A stretch of 64,000 nt of DNA from Sporosarcina sp. Marseille-Q4063. Its GTDB lineage: Bacteria; Bacillota; Bacilli; Bacillales_A; Planococcaceae. Shown here one piece after another: positions 1 to 9,227 of the stretch. Below the pieces are notes generated by a model that had not been told where the DNA came from, did no database searches, and saw only the letters and a program-made list of their open reading frames with translations. A program made the position numbers and the translations under genes. Every line of letters starts with the position of its first letter. Positions within the stretch are counted from its first letter, which is position 1. The stretch covers positions 248,001-312,000 of the forward strand of contig NZ_CP070502.1 in assembly GCF_018309085.1 (NCBI RefSeq). Direction: 5' to 3'.

Positions 1-135
1 GGCCATGTTCCATTTTTGACGAATGTCTATTCAGTTTATTTCACGGTAAACGATCCGGTTGTATCTGTAACTGTGACGATGCATGATGGAACACGGAAGG
101 AGCGAGATTTTGCGATCGGGTTTAATTCTAAATGA
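1..135 (+). CDS. comGF: ComGF-like competence pseudopilin, C-terminal end (partial)
   Basis: Frame 1 is open from the first base of the window to a TGA at 133-135 and gives the last 44 residues of a protein ending in AIGFNSK. The composition (alternating hydrophobic beta-strand residues, no membrane segment) fits the C-terminal globular part of a minor pseudopilin. It overlaps the start of a short comGG-like gene and lies just upstream of shikimate kinase, the arrangement seen at the end of the Bacillus comG operon. The ComGF assignment is inferred mainly from position, since the conserved N-terminal helix lies outside the window. Confidence 0.5.
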   Translation, partial: GHVPFLTNVYSVYFTVNDPVVSVTVTMHDGTRKERDFAIGFNSK

Positions 136-295
136 AGGCGGCGCGGTGCTTGTAGCTGCGATTATTCTACTTTTTTTTGTTAGTACCTTTCTTTTCTCTA
201 TAGTTTTGTGGCATGATAGTATATATAGAAACTATGATTCACTAGAAATATATTATGGGAAAGAAACGATTAAGTTATTGGAACAGCGTAAATAA
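110..295 (+). CDS. comGG: ComGG-like pseudopilin (short)
   Basis: This 61-residue reading frame overlaps the preceding gene by 26 nt. I prefer the TTG at 110, which follows GGAAGGAG at 95-102; two upstream in-frame ATGs (83, 86) lack a ribosome-binding site. The N-terminus has an NEGG motif followed by about 20 hydrophobic residues, as in type IV pseudopilins, and the rest is charged. ComGG of B. subtilis is about twice as long, so this is either a shortened ComGG or a lineage-specific version. Its role would be as a minor pilin of the DNA-uptake machinery. The family call rests on position and the pilin-like N-terminus. Confidence 0.5.
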   Translation: MRSGLILNEGGAVLVAAIILLFFVSTFLFSIVLWHDSIYRNYDSLEIYYGKETIKLLEQRK

Positions 296-327
296 GAATC
301 GATTTCATAAAAGGGGGGGAGTGCAAA

Positions 328-843
328 GTGAAAAGAGTTTATTTAGTAGGCTATATGGGTTCGGGAAAAAGCGCAATCGGAAAAAGAATAAGCTTTGCAA
401 CGAAACTTCCATTTTATGACATGGATACGGAAATCGTAAGGAAAACGGGGCTTTCAATTCCAGAAATATTTGAAAAACATGGAGAAGAGTATTTCCGACA
501 ATTGGAAACAGAGTTTCTTCTTACATTCAGGGATGAATATTGTATTATTGCCACAGGCGGCGGTGTTCCCCTTAGAAAACGGAATCGGGAAATAATGAGG
601 AAGACAGGACTTGTGTTCTTTTTAAATGCGCCATTTCGAGATATTTGGCGTCGAATTGCGACCGACAAAAATCGTCCCATTGTTCAAAGGTCGTCACGTA
701 ACGAACTGGAAACTATTTTTACGAACCGCAAACCGATATATTTGCAATCAGCTCATTTTATCGTCGAAACTGAACGCAGATCATTACGGGATATTACCTC
801 TTATATAGCTTTTCAAATTGGGCGTTTGAAAGGCTCTGACTAA
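328..843 (+). CDS. aroK: shikimate kinase
   Basis: Phosphorylates the 3-hydroxyl of shikimate with ATP in the aromatic amino acid (chorismate) pathway, in the cytosol. The 171-residue protein starts at GTG 328, behind a long G-rich Shine-Dalgarno (GGGGGGAG). The Walker A loop GYMGSGKS lies at residues 8-15, the shikimate-binding Asp at about residue 33 (YDMD), the TGGG substrate loop at about residue 75, and a lid/adenine-binding NRKPIY segment near residue 133. The length is typical of the family. A strong terminator follows at once, so it is probably transcribed alone or with the upstream comG genes. Confidence 0.93.
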   Translation: MKRVYLVGYMGSGKSAIGKRISFATKLPFYDMDTEIVRKTGLSIPEIFEKHGEEYFRQLETEFLLTFRDEYCIIATGGGVPLRKRNREIMRKTGLVFFLNAPFRDIWRRIATDKNRPIVQRSSRNELETIFTNRKPIYLQSAHFIVETERRSLRDITSYIAFQIGRLKGSD

Positions 844-880
844 ATAACAGGGAATCTATTATAGATTCCCTGTTATTTTT
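844..880 (+). terminator. intrinsic terminator after aroK
   Basis: A perfect 15-bp inverted repeat (ataacagggaatcta and its complement), a 3-nt loop and a T tract immediately follow the aroK stop codon. Confidence 0.9.
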
Positions 881-982
881 CTTTTTATTTGATTGAATAA
901 TTAATAGTTCGGACATTTTCACGAACATTGTTAGTGTTTTATTTAATCAAAGTTCGTGTTTTTACCTTTTTAATATTAATGA

Positions 983-1011
983 TTGCACTTACATAAATCT
1001 AATGTTAAGAT
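983..1011 (+). promoter_or_regulatory. candidate sigma-A promoter of the glycine riboswitch/gcv operon
   Basis: TTGCAC (983-988) and TAAGAT (1006-1011) are separated by exactly 17 nt and lie about 60 nt upstream of the riboswitch aptamer. The -10 is not perfect, so this is a candidate only. Confidence 0.4.
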
Positions 1012-1069
1012 ATGACTTGAAAGCATAGATTTTTAATATAGTGAAAACTGAATAATTGCGAATGATTGT

Positions 1070-1265
1070 ATGAGGAGAGAACGCTGATGCGTCGCCGAAG
1101 GAGCAAGTAACGATTGTTATGAATCTCTCAGGCAAAAAGACTCATGCAGGACGCATCTCTGGAGAGTGTCAGCATCGACTGACCACCAACGAGGAAAGCC
1201 GCAAGGTCAAACTTTCAGGTACATGGACAGAGGTTCCCCGAATTGGGGAACCTCTGTCTTTTTTC
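1070..1265 (+). ncRNA. tandem glycine riboswitch with expression-platform terminator
   Basis: Two glycine aptamers in series are visible. Aptamer 1 (about 1072-1145) has GGAGAGA, the GCCGAAGGAGCAA block and AATCTCTCAGGCAAAA. Aptamer 2 (about 1148-1232) has CTCTGGAGAGT, GGAAAGCCGCAAGG and CTTTCAGGTAC. They are followed by a GC-rich hairpin (agaggttccccg / cggggaacctct, 1230-1257) and a T run, which forms the terminator. Glycine binding in this family usually favours antitermination, switching on glycine cleavage when glycine is abundant. The gene immediately downstream is gcvT, which matches. A long open frame that reads through this RNA into gcvT is not the real gene start. Confidence 0.95.
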
Positions 1266-1292
1266 ACGAAAATTAGCGGGGAGGAATGCATT

Positions 1293-2390
1293 ATGACTAA
1301 AACATTGAAGCAAACCGTACTTTTTAATCGTTACAAAGATTATGGTGGTAAAACAATTGATTTTGGTGGTTGGGATCTACCTGTACAGTTTTCTAGCATT
1401 AAAGCTGAACATGAAGCAGTTCGAACCAAAGCTGGACTATTTGATGTTTCTCATATGGGTGAAATCCTAGTAACCGGAGATGGGGCACTTTCATACTTGC
1501 AAAAAATGATGACAAATGATGTCTCGAAATTGAAAGTTGGCCAAGCTCAATATACGGCAATGTGTTATGAGGACGGCGGGACCGTTGATGACCTTCTCAT
1601 TTATAAGCGGGATGAAGGAAATTATCTTCTCGTAGTCAATGCATCTAACCTTGAAAAAGATCTCGAGTGGATGAATAAGCATAAAACTTCGGATGTCGAA
1701 GTCGAAGATAAATCTGATGCTTATGCGTTATTAGCTCTTCAGGGACCATTAGCTGAAAAAACACTTCAAAAATTAACATCTATACCATTAAATGAAATAA
1801 AGTTTTTCCGTTTTCAAGAAAATGTTCAAATATGCGGTCAAAACGTTCTTATTTCCAGAACAGGCTACACTGGCGAAGACGGCTTTGAACTTTATGCATC
1901 TCCTGAATCAATCGTTGTTCTTTGGGAAGCGATTTTAATGGCGGGAGAAAGCGACGGAGTAGTTCCGGCTGGACTCGGCGCACGGGATACACTTCGTTTC
2001 GAATCGGGGTTGCCGCTGTACGGCCAAGAGTTATCCCAAGACATTTCACCATTAGAAGCTGGACTTGGTTTTGTTGTAAAGCTCAATAAAGATGAAGATT
2101 TTATTGGCAAACAGGCATTAGCCGTGCAAAAAGAAAACGGCGTCCCACGAAAGCTTGTCGGACTCGAAATGATTGATAAAGGGATTCCTCGTACGGGATA
2201 TAAAGTATTTCTTAACGATGAAGAAATTGGCGAAGTAACAACAGGAACACAATCGCCGACATTAAATAAAAATATTGGTTTTGCGCTCCTGAATACAGAG
2301 CATGCTACAGTTGGAACTGAAGTGATTGTTCAAGTTAGAAAAAGACTGCTAAAAGCAGTAATTATCGCTACGCCATTTTATAAACGTTAA
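1293..2390 (+). CDS. gcvT: aminomethyltransferase, glycine cleavage system T protein
   Basis: T protein of the glycine cleavage complex: it transfers the aminomethyl carbon from lipoylated GcvH to tetrahydrofolate, releasing ammonia. The start is ATG 1293, placed by GGGGAGGAA at 1278-1286; upstream in-frame codons lie inside the riboswitch. The protein has 365 residues, normal for the family. The folate-binding N-terminal domain begins [10 protein letters not shown], and the SHMGE segment and the [12 protein letters not shown] motif are present. Gene order gcvT-gcvPA-gcvPB with short gaps indicates one operon under the glycine riboswitch. No gcvH is present in the window. Confidence 0.96.
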   Translation: MTKTLKQTVLFNRYKDYGGKTIDFGGWDLPVQFSSIKAEHEAVRTKAGLFDVSHMGEILVTGDGALSYLQKMMTNDVSKLKVGQAQYTAMCYEDGGTVDDLLIYKRDEGNYLLVVNASNLEKDLEWMNKHKTSDVEVEDKSDAYALLALQGPLAEKTLQKLTSIPLNEIKFFRFQENVQICGQNVLISRTGYTGEDGFELYASPESIVVLWEAILMAGESDGVVPAGLGARDTLRFESGLPLYGQELSQDISPLEAGLGFVVKLNKDEDFIGKQALAVQKENGVPRKLVGLEMIDKGIPRTGYKVFLNDEEIGEVTTGTQSPTLNKNIGFALLNTEHATVGTEVIVQVRKRLLKAVIIATPFYKR

Positions 2391-2422
2391 ACATCAATTA
2401 ATAGAAAAGGGGACTAAAGAAC

Positions 2423-3790
2423 ATGAAGCATCGCTATATACCAATGACGACAGCTGACCGCGAAGAAATTTTAAAGGCAATCGGTGTCGATACTGTTGGT
2501 GAATTATTTGAGGCAATTCCAGAAGAAGTTCGTTTTAAAGGCGAGTACAACATTAAAAAAGCAAAATCGGAGTCTTCATTAACAAAGGAACTTTCAAAAC
2601 TTGCTGCTAAAAACGCTGATTCGCAGCAATATGCATCATTTTTAGGTGCGGGAGTTTATGATCATTATAAGCCGATTATTGTTGATCACGTTATTTCTCG
2701 TTCCGAGTTTTATACAGCTTATACGCCTTATCAACCGGAAATTTCTCAAGGGGAACTGCAAGCAATCTTTGAATTCCAAACAATGATTTGTGAATTAACG
2801 GGGATGGAAATTGCGAATTCTTCCATGTATGACGGCGGAACTGCACTTGCAGAAGCTGGGACACTGGCGGCTGGTCATACACGCAAGAAAAAAATACTTG
2901 TTTCTGAAACAGTACATCCAGAATCGCGTGATGTTGTTTTAACGTATGCTAAAGGTCAGTCCATTGAGGTTGTTACAGTGCCGCAGAAAAACGGCGTTAC
3001 CGACATGGAGAAACTTGAAGAAATGCTAGACGAAAATACGGCGGCAGTTCTTGTTCAGTATCCGAATTTCTTTGGACAAATTGAAGATATAGAAAAAATT
3101 GGTGAACTGACGCATGCTGCAAAAGGTTTGTTTGTAGTATCATCAAACCCACTTGCACTCGGCGTGCTGACACCACCTGGAAAGCTAGGCGCGGATATTA
3201 CCGTCGGCGATGCTCAACCCTTCGGAATTCCGGAATCATTCGGTGGTCCGCACTGTGGTTACTTTGCAGTGACTAAAAAGTTAATGCGGAAATTACCAGG
3301 TCGACTAGTTGGAGAAACAGTTGATGAAGACGGGAAACGCGGCTATGTACTAACCCTTCAAGCAAGAGAGCAACATATTCGACGCGACAAGGCGACGTCA
3401 AATATTTGTTCGAACCAAGCACTTAATGCGCTTGCCGCATCTGTTGCAATGACTGCATTAGGAAAAGTCGGCGCACAGGAAATCGCGTATCAAAATATCG
3501 TTAAAACGCGCTATGCGAAAGAAGCATTCGAAAAAGCAGGTTTCGACGTGAAGTTCGACGGCGCTCATTTTAATGAAATTGTCGTTAACGTCAAAAAATC
3601 GGTTAAAGAAGTTAACCAATTCTTATTCGATAATGATATTATCGGCGGATATGATCTTGGTTTGAAATTTGAAAACCTTAAAAATCATGCTTTGATTGCG
3701 ATTACTGAACAACGCACTAAAGAAGAAATCGATGCACTCGTTCAGCATACAGCTGCTGTCGTGCAGGAAACGGAGGCCCTCAATGCGTAA
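2423..3790 (+). CDS. gcvPA: glycine dehydrogenase (decarboxylating) subunit 1
   Basis: N-terminal half of the split P protein. Together with subunit 2 it decarboxylates glycine using pyridoxal phosphate and passes the aminomethyl group to lipoyl-GcvH. It has 455 residues from ATG 2423, with GGGGACTAAAG upstream. Typical motifs include HRYIPMT at the N-terminus, [10 protein letters not shown] near residue 330 and a glycine-rich [10 protein letters not shown] stretch. The PLP lysine is in the other subunit, as expected for Firmicutes. It overlaps gcvPB by 8 nt, implying translational coupling. Confidence 0.95.
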   Translation: MKHRYIPMTTADREEILKAIGVDTVGELFEAIPEEVRFKGEYNIKKAKSESSLTKELSKLAAKNADSQQYASFLGAGVYDHYKPIIVDHVISRSEFYTAYTPYQPEISQGELQAIFEFQTMICELTGMEIANSSMYDGGTALAEAGTLAAGHTRKKKILVSETVHPESRDVVLTYAKGQSIEVVTVPQKNGVTDMEKLEEMLDENTAAVLVQYPNFFGQIEDIEKIGELTHAAKGLFVVSSNPLALGVLTPPGKLGADITVGDAQPFGIPESFGGPHCGYFAVTKKLMRKLPGRLVGETVDEDGKRGYVLTLQAREQHIRRDKATSNICSNQALNALAASVAMTALGKVGAQEIAYQNIVKTRYAKEAFEKAGFDVKFDGAHFNEIVVNVKKSVKEVNQFLFDNDIIGGYDLGLKFENLKNHALIAITEQRTKEEIDALVQHTAAVVQETEALNA

Positions 3791-5243
3791 CGAAGATCAA
3801 TCATTAATTTTTGAAATAACCAAAGAAGGTCGGATCGGCTATAGCCTTCCAGAACTTGATGTACCAGAACTTGATCTTGCTGACCTATTACCGGCTGGCT
3901 ATCACCGCGAGGAAGCAGCAGAGCTACCTGAAGTGTCGGAACTCGACATTATGCGTCATTACACAGCGCTTTCAAAACGAAATCACGGCATTGACTCTGG
4001 TTTCTATCCACTAGGCTCATGTACGATGAAATACAATCCGAAAATAAATGAATCGGTTGCACGCTACCCAGGATTTGCAAATATTCATCCACTGCAAGAT
4101 GAATCGACAGTCCAAGGCGCAATGGAGTTGATGTATGATCTTCAAGAGCATTTAGTAGAAATTACAGGAATGGATGAAATTACGCTTCAACCGGCGGCAG
4201 GTGCCCACGGGGAATGGACAGCACTGATGATGATTCGCGCTTTCCATGAAGCAAATGGCGACTTCCACCGTACTAAAGTTATCGTTCCAGACTCGGCGCA
4301 TGGTACAAATCCGGCGTCAGCAACAGTAGCGGGGTATGATACGATTACTGTTAAGTCCGACGAAAGAGGGCTTGTTGATCTAGAGGACTTGAAGCGCGTT
4401 GTCGGCGACGATACTGCAGCACTGATGCTTACAAATCCGAATACATTAGGGCTTTTTGAAAAAGATATCGTCAAAATGGCGGAAATCGTTCACGGAGTCG
4501 GCGGAAAACTTTATTATGACGGCGCGAACTTAAACGCGGTTATGTCGAAAGCACGTCCAGGGGATATGGGCTTTGATGCTGTTCATTTGAACTTGCATAA
4601 AACATTTACAGGCCCACATGGCGGCGGCGGACCGGGTTCTGGTCCAGTTGGCGTTCATAAAGATTTAATTCCTTATTTACCGGCACCGGTTCTTGTGAAG
4701 AAAGATGATAAATTTACTTTCGACTACGACCGTCCAGAAGCGATTGGACGCGTTAAACCTTTTTACGGGAACTTCGGCATCAACGTTCGTGCGTACACAT
4801 ATATCCGATCAATGGGACCGGATGGCTTGAAGGCTGTTACTGAAAATGCAGTCCTGAATGCGAACTATATGATGCGTAGATTAGAACCTTACTTTGATCT
4901 ACCGTATGCTCAACATTGTAAGCATGAATTTGTTTTATCGGGTCGCAGACAAAAGAAATTGGGCGTTCGAACGCTCGATATCGCGAAAAGATTGCTTGAT
5001 TTCGGTTATCACCCGCCGACAATCTACTTCCCGCTTAACGTAGAAGAAGGAATGATGATTGAACCGACGGAAACAGAATCGAAAGAAACCCTTGATTCAT
5101 TTATTGATGCGATGATCCAGATTGCAAAAGAAGTCGAAGATAATCCGGAAATCGTTCAAACAGCACCGCATACAACTGTCATTAAACGTCTTGACGAAAC
5201 TCGAGCAGCGCGTCAGCCTGTTTTGCGTTATACAAAAGATTAA
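3783..5243 (+). CDS. gcvPB: glycine dehydrogenase (decarboxylating) subunit 2
   Basis: PLP-binding half of the split glycine decarboxylase. I place the start at ATG 3783, which follows ACGGAGG within the end of gcvPA; longer in-frame starts lie deep inside gcvPA. It has 486 residues. The [13 protein letters not shown] motif lies near residue 80 and the PLP-lysine motif [19 protein letters not shown] near residue 270, where the K of HKT forms the Schiff base. The C-terminal domain is complete. A terminator follows, ending the gcvT-PA-PB operon. Confidence 0.96.
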   Translation: MRNEDQSLIFEITKEGRIGYSLPELDVPELDLADLLPAGYHREEAAELPEVSELDIMRHYTALSKRNHGIDSGFYPLGSCTMKYNPKINESVARYPGFANIHPLQDESTVQGAMELMYDLQEHLVEITGMDEITLQPAAGAHGEWTALMMIRAFHEANGDFHRTKVIVPDSAHGTNPASATVAGYDTITVKSDERGLVDLEDLKRVVGDDTAALMLTNPNTLGLFEKDIVKMAEIVHGVGGKLYYDGANLNAVMSKARPGDMGFDAVHLNLHKTFTGPHGGGGPGSGPVGVHKDLIPYLPAPVLVKKDDKFTFDYDRPEAIGRVKPFYGNFGINVRAYTYIRSMGPDGLKAVTENAVLNANYMMRRLEPYFDLPYAQHCKHEFVLSGRRQKKLGVRTLDIAKRLLDFGYHPPTIYFPLNVEEGMMIEPTETESKETLDSFIDAMIQIAKEVEDNPEIVQTAPHTTVIKRLDETRAARQPVLRYTKD

Positions 5244-5256
5244 ATTGCACAATTAT

Positions 5257-5292
5257 GAAAAACACAGACATGTACTGTGTTTTTCATTTTTT
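5257..5292 (+). terminator. intrinsic terminator after gcvPB
   Basis: An inverted repeat gaaaaacaca...tgtgtttttc with an 8-9 nt loop is followed by a T-rich run 14 nt after the gcvPB stop. Confidence 0.8.
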
Positions 5293-5341
5293 TATGTGAA
5301 ATTAAGTTTAACATCGCTTCAACTTTATGTTACACTTACTT

Positions 5342-5358
5342 TTAGTACCAGGTGCTAA
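5342..5358 (+). promoter_or_regulatory. FapR operator upstream of fabI
   Basis: TTAGTACCAGGTGCTAA matches the FapR-box architecture (TTAGTACC, short spacer, GGTACTAA) with a single C/A-type deviation in the right arm. It lies 38 nt before the fabI start. A TTTAAC/TACACT pair just upstream could be the promoter, which would place the box over the transcription start. FapR represses fatty acid synthesis genes and is released by malonyl-CoA, so the context is right. Confidence 0.75.
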
Positions 5359-5395
5359 ACTTACAGTAGGTAATTAATTGGAGGATATGAATATT

Positions 5396-6175
5396 ATGGA
5401 TGATTTACTTAAAATTAAAGGAAAAAACATTGTTGTCATGGGTGTTGCGAATCAAAGAAGTCTTGCATGGGGTGTCGCGAAATCACTTGCAAAAGCGGGC
5501 GCTAACCTAATTTTTACATATCGGAAAGAACGCTCGATGGACAGAATTACTAAATTGTTAAATGAAAATGAGATGGAAGCCAAACTCATCGTTCAGTGTG
5601 ATGTAAATGAAGATGAAAGTATCAAAGAAGCATTTAAAACAATTGGTGAAAAAGTCGGGACGATTTACGGTGTTGTCCATTCACTTGCGTTTGCGCATGC
5701 CGAAGATCTTCGTACGGATTTTATTAACACATCTAGAGACGGGTTTGCCTTCGCTCAAGATACGAGTGCCTATTCGCTTATCGCTGTTGCCAAGGAGGCA
5801 AGTCCATATATGACAGACGGTGGATCAATCGTTACAATGAGTTACTTGGGCGCTGAACGCGTTCTTGAAGGATACAACGTAATGGGGATCGCAAAAGCGT
5901 CTCTTGAAGCATCAGTTAAATATTTAGCTTCAAGTTTAGGTAAAGACAATATTCGCGTAAACGCAATATCTGCTGGTGCAGTTCGCACACTTTCTGCCAA
6001 AGGTGTCCCTTCTTTTAATACAATTTTATCGAAAATTGAAGAAACCGCTCCTTTAAAAAGAAATATTACACAAGAAGAAGTGGGAGATATGACGCTGGCT
6101 GTATTGAGTAATCTTTCAAGCGGGGTTACAGGAGAAATTATTTATGTGGACGGCGGCTATCATATAATGGGATAA
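5396..6175 (+). CDS. fabI: enoyl-[acyl-carrier-protein] reductase FabI
   Basis: Short-chain dehydrogenase/reductase that reduces trans-2-enoyl-ACP with NAD(P)H in the last step of each fatty acid elongation cycle. From ATG 5396 it has 259 residues; GGAGG at 5380-5384 sits 11 nt upstream, and ATG 5387 is too close to it. The FabI-type nucleotide loop VMGVANQRSLAWG lies at about residues 13-25. The catalytic Tyr-x6-Lys lies around residues 156-163 (YNVMGIAKASLE). The VDGGYHIMG C-terminus is diagnostic. It is monocistronic, between two terminators and behind a FapR box. Confidence 0.96.
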   Translation: MDDLLKIKGKNIVVMGVANQRSLAWGVAKSLAKAGANLIFTYRKERSMDRITKLLNENEMEAKLIVQCDVNEDESIKEAFKTIGEKVGTIYGVVHSLAFAHAEDLRTDFINTSRDGFAFAQDTSAYSLIAVAKEASPYMTDGGSIVTMSYLGAERVLEGYNVMGIAKASLEASVKYLASSLGKDNIRVNAISAGAVRTLSAKGVPSFNTILSKIEETAPLKRNITQEEVGDMTLAVLSNLSSGVTGEIIYVDGGYHIMG

Positions 6176-6190
6176 TATTTATCCAAAATG

Positions 6191-6236
6191 AAAAGGTTGA
6201 GCTTGCAGACGTGTAATCTGCAGCTCAACCTTTTTT
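6191..6236. terminator. bidirectional terminator between fabI and the rhodanese gene
   Basis: A long inverted repeat (aaggttgagcttgcaga / tctgcagctcaacctt) is flanked by A-rich sequence on the left and T6 on the right. It can end fabI on the plus strand and the convergent rhodanese gene on the minus strand. Confidence 0.88.
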
Positions 6237-6238
6237 GA

Positions 6239-6619
6239 TTATTTACTTCTAATTTTACCTGTCCATTGACGGAATCCGCCTTGTAGTTGGTATAATTTCG
6301 TGTATCCTTTTTTCTTTAGAAGCAAGGCGGCACGGGCGCTTTTTCCGCCATTCTGGTCATATAAATATGCCGGTAGATCCGGACGGATTTCTTTATGACG
6401 TTGTCTGAACTGAGAGTACGGAATGTTCCGAGCGCCGAGGATGTGACCGGCTTCGAAATCTTTTGGCTCACGGACGTCGATTAATTGAGCTTTCCGGTAG
6501 CCTTGTATAAATTCTTCTTGTGTTAAATTTGTGACTGCTTTTCGTAGGCGCAACATCGTCACAACCATATAAACAATGATAACGACAAGGATTCCTATAA
6601 CAATATAAAGTGTATCCAC
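6239..6619 (-). CDS. yqhL: membrane-anchored rhodanese-fold protein (YqhL-like), catalytic Cys replaced
   Basis: A 126-residue protein with an N-terminal membrane anchor (residues about 5-22) and one rhodanese domain (QLIDVREPKDFEAGHILGARNIPYSQ). In active rhodaneses the loop after the central strand carries a Cys (typically YCQxxxRS). Here the equivalent segment reads YLYDQNGGKSA, with Asp at position 88, so a persulfide-forming sulfurtransferase activity is not expected. YqhL in B. subtilis lies in the same neighbourhood. The fold may serve as a binding or regulatory module. Start ATG 6619 follows AAAGGGGAAAG on the minus strand. Confidence 0.85.
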   Translation of the reverse strand: MDTLYIVIGILVVIIVYMVVTMLRLRKAVTNLTQEEFIQGYRKAQLIDVREPKDFEAGHILGARNIPYSQFRQRHKEIRPDLPAYLYDQNGGKSARAALLLKKKGYTKLYQLQGGFRQWTGKIRSK

Positions 6620-6927
6620 AACAACTTTCCCCTTTCTCTATTCAACTCTATTATAAGAGGAAAGAGTTAATAAATCCATTGCTATGAAGGTATTTATCAA
6701 CCAAGTTTTAATGACGGCCTCCAATTCGTCTTCCAATACCAACATTATTAAAGCTTTCTTGAAGGTACTTACGAATACTATCTTTATATCTTCCATCAAG
6801 TGGCCATAAACTTTATGAATTATCTGGGGGCTATTTTAAGCCCACCGCTCACCTTTTTATTTCGCCTATACAAAATCATGACTTTAGAATACATTGTTTA
6901 TAGATGAAAAGAAAAAGGAGAGAATAA
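6620..6927. other. intergenic region, no gene recognised
   Basis: The left part holds the leader of the minus-strand rhodanese gene, and the right end holds AAAAAGGAGAG for the next gene. On the minus strand at about 6810-6709 a 34-codon stretch reads SLWPLDGRYKDSIRKY and continues to a stop, but it begins after a stop and has no start codon or ribosome-binding site. It may be a remnant of a lost gene. A short inverted repeat (ggggct / agccc, near 6825-6845) is also visible. I see nothing else I can support. Confidence 0.4.
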
Positions 6928-7113
6928 ATGGACCCCCGTTTAGCAGAACTTCTTCAGAAAACAAGTTTATACGGTACTTTAGCGAAATACTATGAACATA
7001 TAAACCCAAGATGGCATATGTATTTCTATGAATTGCACTTTAACTATGAGAAACAGCTTGTTGAACATTACTGGATGCTTCGCGAAAGAAATCCAAATAT
7101 GGATAACGAATAA
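6928..7113 (+). CDS. small conserved-looking protein of unknown function
   Basis: A 61-residue frame with a good ribosome-binding site (AAAAAGGAGAG) 6-7 nt before ATG and a terminator 25 nt after the stop, so it is very likely real. It has no membrane segment or signal peptide. The composition is rich in Tyr, His, Trp and charged residues (HYWMLRERNPN near the C-terminus), suggesting a small, mostly helical soluble protein. I do not recognise the family. Its neighbours are lipM and a rhodanese-fold protein. Confidence 0.7.
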   Translation: MDPRLAELLQKTSLYGTLAKYYEHINPRWHMYFYELHFNYEKQLVEHYWMLRERNPNMDNE

Positions 7114-7138
7114 CCTTAGGCATTTTTAATTTAGTTAA

Positions 7139-7170
7139 CCGCTATGAAAAAAAGCGGCTTTTTTATTTTG
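7139..7170 (+). terminator. terminator after the 61-residue protein gene
   Basis: A short hairpin ccgct/agcgg with an A-rich loop is followed by CTTTTTTATTTT. The stem is short but the T run is good. Confidence 0.6.
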
Positions 7171-7430
7171 TTGAAATAATCGAAGGAACGAGTGAGAGCG
7201 AGCCTAGTTGCCCCCTCTTATTTAATTTCAGCGGAGTCAGCTGTCCATATTTTAGATATCCCCGAACGTTCCCTAGAATGAACAAAACACTTAAAAGGTT
7301 GATAGTCTGCGATTTCAAATATACCTATAACCGTGATCAATAAATATATATTATATCTATTATTAGAGTATGGTGGAACTTGTTCAATAGGGATGCTAAA
7401 ATGAAGTTCGGCACAAAGGAGGTAATAGTA

Positions 7431-8267
7431 TTGGGAAAGACAATTTGGCATTATATTAATTCCGGTAAATGCACGGCTTCTTATAATATGGCACTCGATG
7501 AAGCGCTGTTGGAGTGGCATAGCAAAGGAGAAATTGGTCCCGTATTACGTTTTTATGAATGGTCCCCGGCAACCTTATCGATTGGCTATTTTCAAAGTGT
7601 TTCAAAAGAAATTGATATGGAGCAAGTCGCGAAACATGGGTTGGGATTTGTGAGAAGACCGACAGGCGGCAGAGGTGTTCTGCACGAAGATGAACTTACA
7701 TACAGCGTTATTGTGACGGAAGATTACCCGCATATGCCAGAAACAGTTACAGAAGCATATCGCGTGATTTCTGGGGGACTGCTAGAAGGTTTCCGTAATC
7801 TTGGACTCGATGCTTATTTCTCAATTCCTGAAAGTAAGGAAGAAATCGAAGGACTAAAAAAACCTCAAAGTGCCGTTTGTTTCGATACGCCAAGTTGGTA
7901 TGAACTCGTCGTGGAAGGTAAAAAAGTTGCCGGAAGTGCTCAAACTCGACAAAAAGGCGTTATTTTACAACATGGTGCCATTCTTTTAAGCCTTGACGCA
8001 GAAAAGCTTGTGTCATTGTTTAAGTTTAAGTCAGAAGAACAACGACAACGTATGAAAGTTGGCATTCGTGAAAAAGCGGTGGCGATTGATCAGCTTGCAG
8101 GTCGAAAAGTGTCGGCAAATGAAAGCATCTCAGCTTTTTCAAAAGGCTTTGAAAAAGCGCTTGATATGAAGCTAGAACCATTTGTTTTAACAGAAGAACA
8201 ACTTCTTTATGTAAAAGAAATTGAACGGAAAAAGTATGGGAATAACGAATGGACATTTAAAAAGTGA
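7431..8267 (+). CDS. lipM: octanoyl-[GcvH]:protein N-octanoyltransferase LipM
   Basis: Transfers octanoate from octanoyl-ACP to GcvH, the first step of lipoate assembly in Bacillus-type bacteria. The 278-residue protein starts at TTG 7431, set by AAAGGAGG at 7415-7422. It shows the biotin/lipoate ligase fold ([32 protein letters not shown]). The presumed catalytic Cys is in SAVCFDTPS near residue 145, followed by the lysine-containing [11 protein letters not shown] segment. The SAVCF context distinguishes LipM from LplA-type ligases. It lies near gcvT-PA-PB, as yqhM does in B. subtilis, which fits its role in lipoylating the glycine cleavage system. Confidence 0.9.
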   Translation: MGKTIWHYINSGKCTASYNMALDEALLEWHSKGEIGPVLRFYEWSPATLSIGYFQSVSKEIDMEQVAKHGLGFVRRPTGGRGVLHEDELTYSVIVTEDYPHMPETVTEAYRVISGGLLEGFRNLGLDAYFSIPESKEEIEGLKKPQSAVCFDTPSWYELVVEGKKVAGSAQTRQKGVILQHGAILLSLDAEKLVSLFKFKSEEQRQRMKVGIREKAVAIDQLAGRKVSANESISAFSKGFEKALDMKLEPFVLTEEQLLYVKEIERKKYGNNEWTFKK

Positions 8268-8354
8268 CTCTAGAACTTTAGATACATTTGGATTTTCAGA
8301 AGGGCGATACTACTGCATTTATTAAAAATCTAGCAATCTTATATTTGTATCGTT

Positions 8355-8403
8355 TAACCATATGTAGTACATTATTAAGTAAGTTAGACACCAGATATGG
8401 TGT
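8355..8403 (+). promoter_or_regulatory. candidate pair of NrdR boxes upstream of nrdJ
   Basis: Box 2 at 8388-8403 is ACACCAGATATGGTGT, a near-perfect palindrome extending to AGACACC...GGTGTCT. Box 1 at 8355-8370 is TAACCATATGTAGTAC. Both follow the acaC-A-AT-T-Gtgt pattern of NrdR boxes, and their centres are 33 nt apart, about three helical turns, as is usual for paired NrdR sites. NrdR represses ribonucleotide reductase genes, and nrdJ begins 33 nt downstream. The assignment is by pattern only. Confidence 0.5.
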
Positions 8404-8435
8404 CTAGACAAAAAACTATAAAGGAGGATGCCTCA

Positions 8436-9227
8436 ATGGTTATTGCTTCAAAGCACCAAGAACCAGTTCTGGATAAGAAACAATTAAACAAAGATATCGC
8501 AGAATTCCCGCAAGTGCATCCAATAACAGAAGACATGCACATCGAACACAAAGGAGTGTCGAGACTCGTAATGATTGATCGGTATTCATTTAAGGATACT
8601 GAAAAGAAAACGTTGAAAGTTGGCGATTTCGTAGTTTTAACAGTGAAAGAAGATCCGAAGTTCCCAGCACGCGGACTCGGATACATTACCGCACTTGATG
8701 AGAAAAATGGACAAGCTGACATTTGGATTGAAAAGGATTATCGCTCAGCGATTGACGACCCTGAAGAACAAGAAGTTGGTGTAATAACGCGACCGATCGA
8801 AGTGATTGAAAAGCCGCTTGAAGTATTCTACGAACAAGTTGCCAAACGTAACGCGACTGGCCTTGCATCTGTGGAGACGACGGAAGAAAAACGAAAGAAG
8901 TCGTTTGAAGGCTTTTACAAACAACTTTCGTCATTGAACTTCATTCCAGCGGGACGAGTCCTATACGGAGCCGGCGCAGGAACGGATGTAACGTACTTTA
9001 ATTGTTACGTTATGCCTTTTGTTGCTGATTCACGTGAGGGTATCTCAGACCACCGTAAGCAAGTAATGGAAATCATGAGCCGCGGCGGCGGTGTCGGAAC
9101 GAATGGTTCAACGCTACGACCGCGTAACACACTTGCAAGAGGCGTGAACGGTAAATCATCAGGTTCTGTTTCTTGGCTCGATGACATCGCGAAATTGACG
9201 CATCTTGTCGAACAAGGCGGATCCCGT
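8436..9227 (+). CDS. nrdJ: nrdJ exon 1
   Basis: Exon 1 encodes 264 residues: the N-terminal region and the first part of the alpha/beta barrel (LHVE-type GGGVGTNGSTLRPR loop). It ends with codon CGT (Arg) at 9225-9227, in the context EQGGSR. The next three bases are TAA, so unspliced RNA terminates here. The last seven exon bases (ATCCCGT) pair with the intron guide GCGGGAT at 9240-9246, with a terminal U·G pair. Confidence 0.9.

Noticed and set aside
1119..1292. N-terminal extension of gcvT reading through the glycine riboswitch
   Set aside because: The extra codons are the aptamer and terminator sequence; ATG 1293 has its own GGGGAGG and matches the GcvT N-terminus.
7218..7520. Minus-strand 100-codon frame before lipM
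   Set aside because: It overlaps the lipM start, has no ribosome-binding site and has a composition unlike a real protein.
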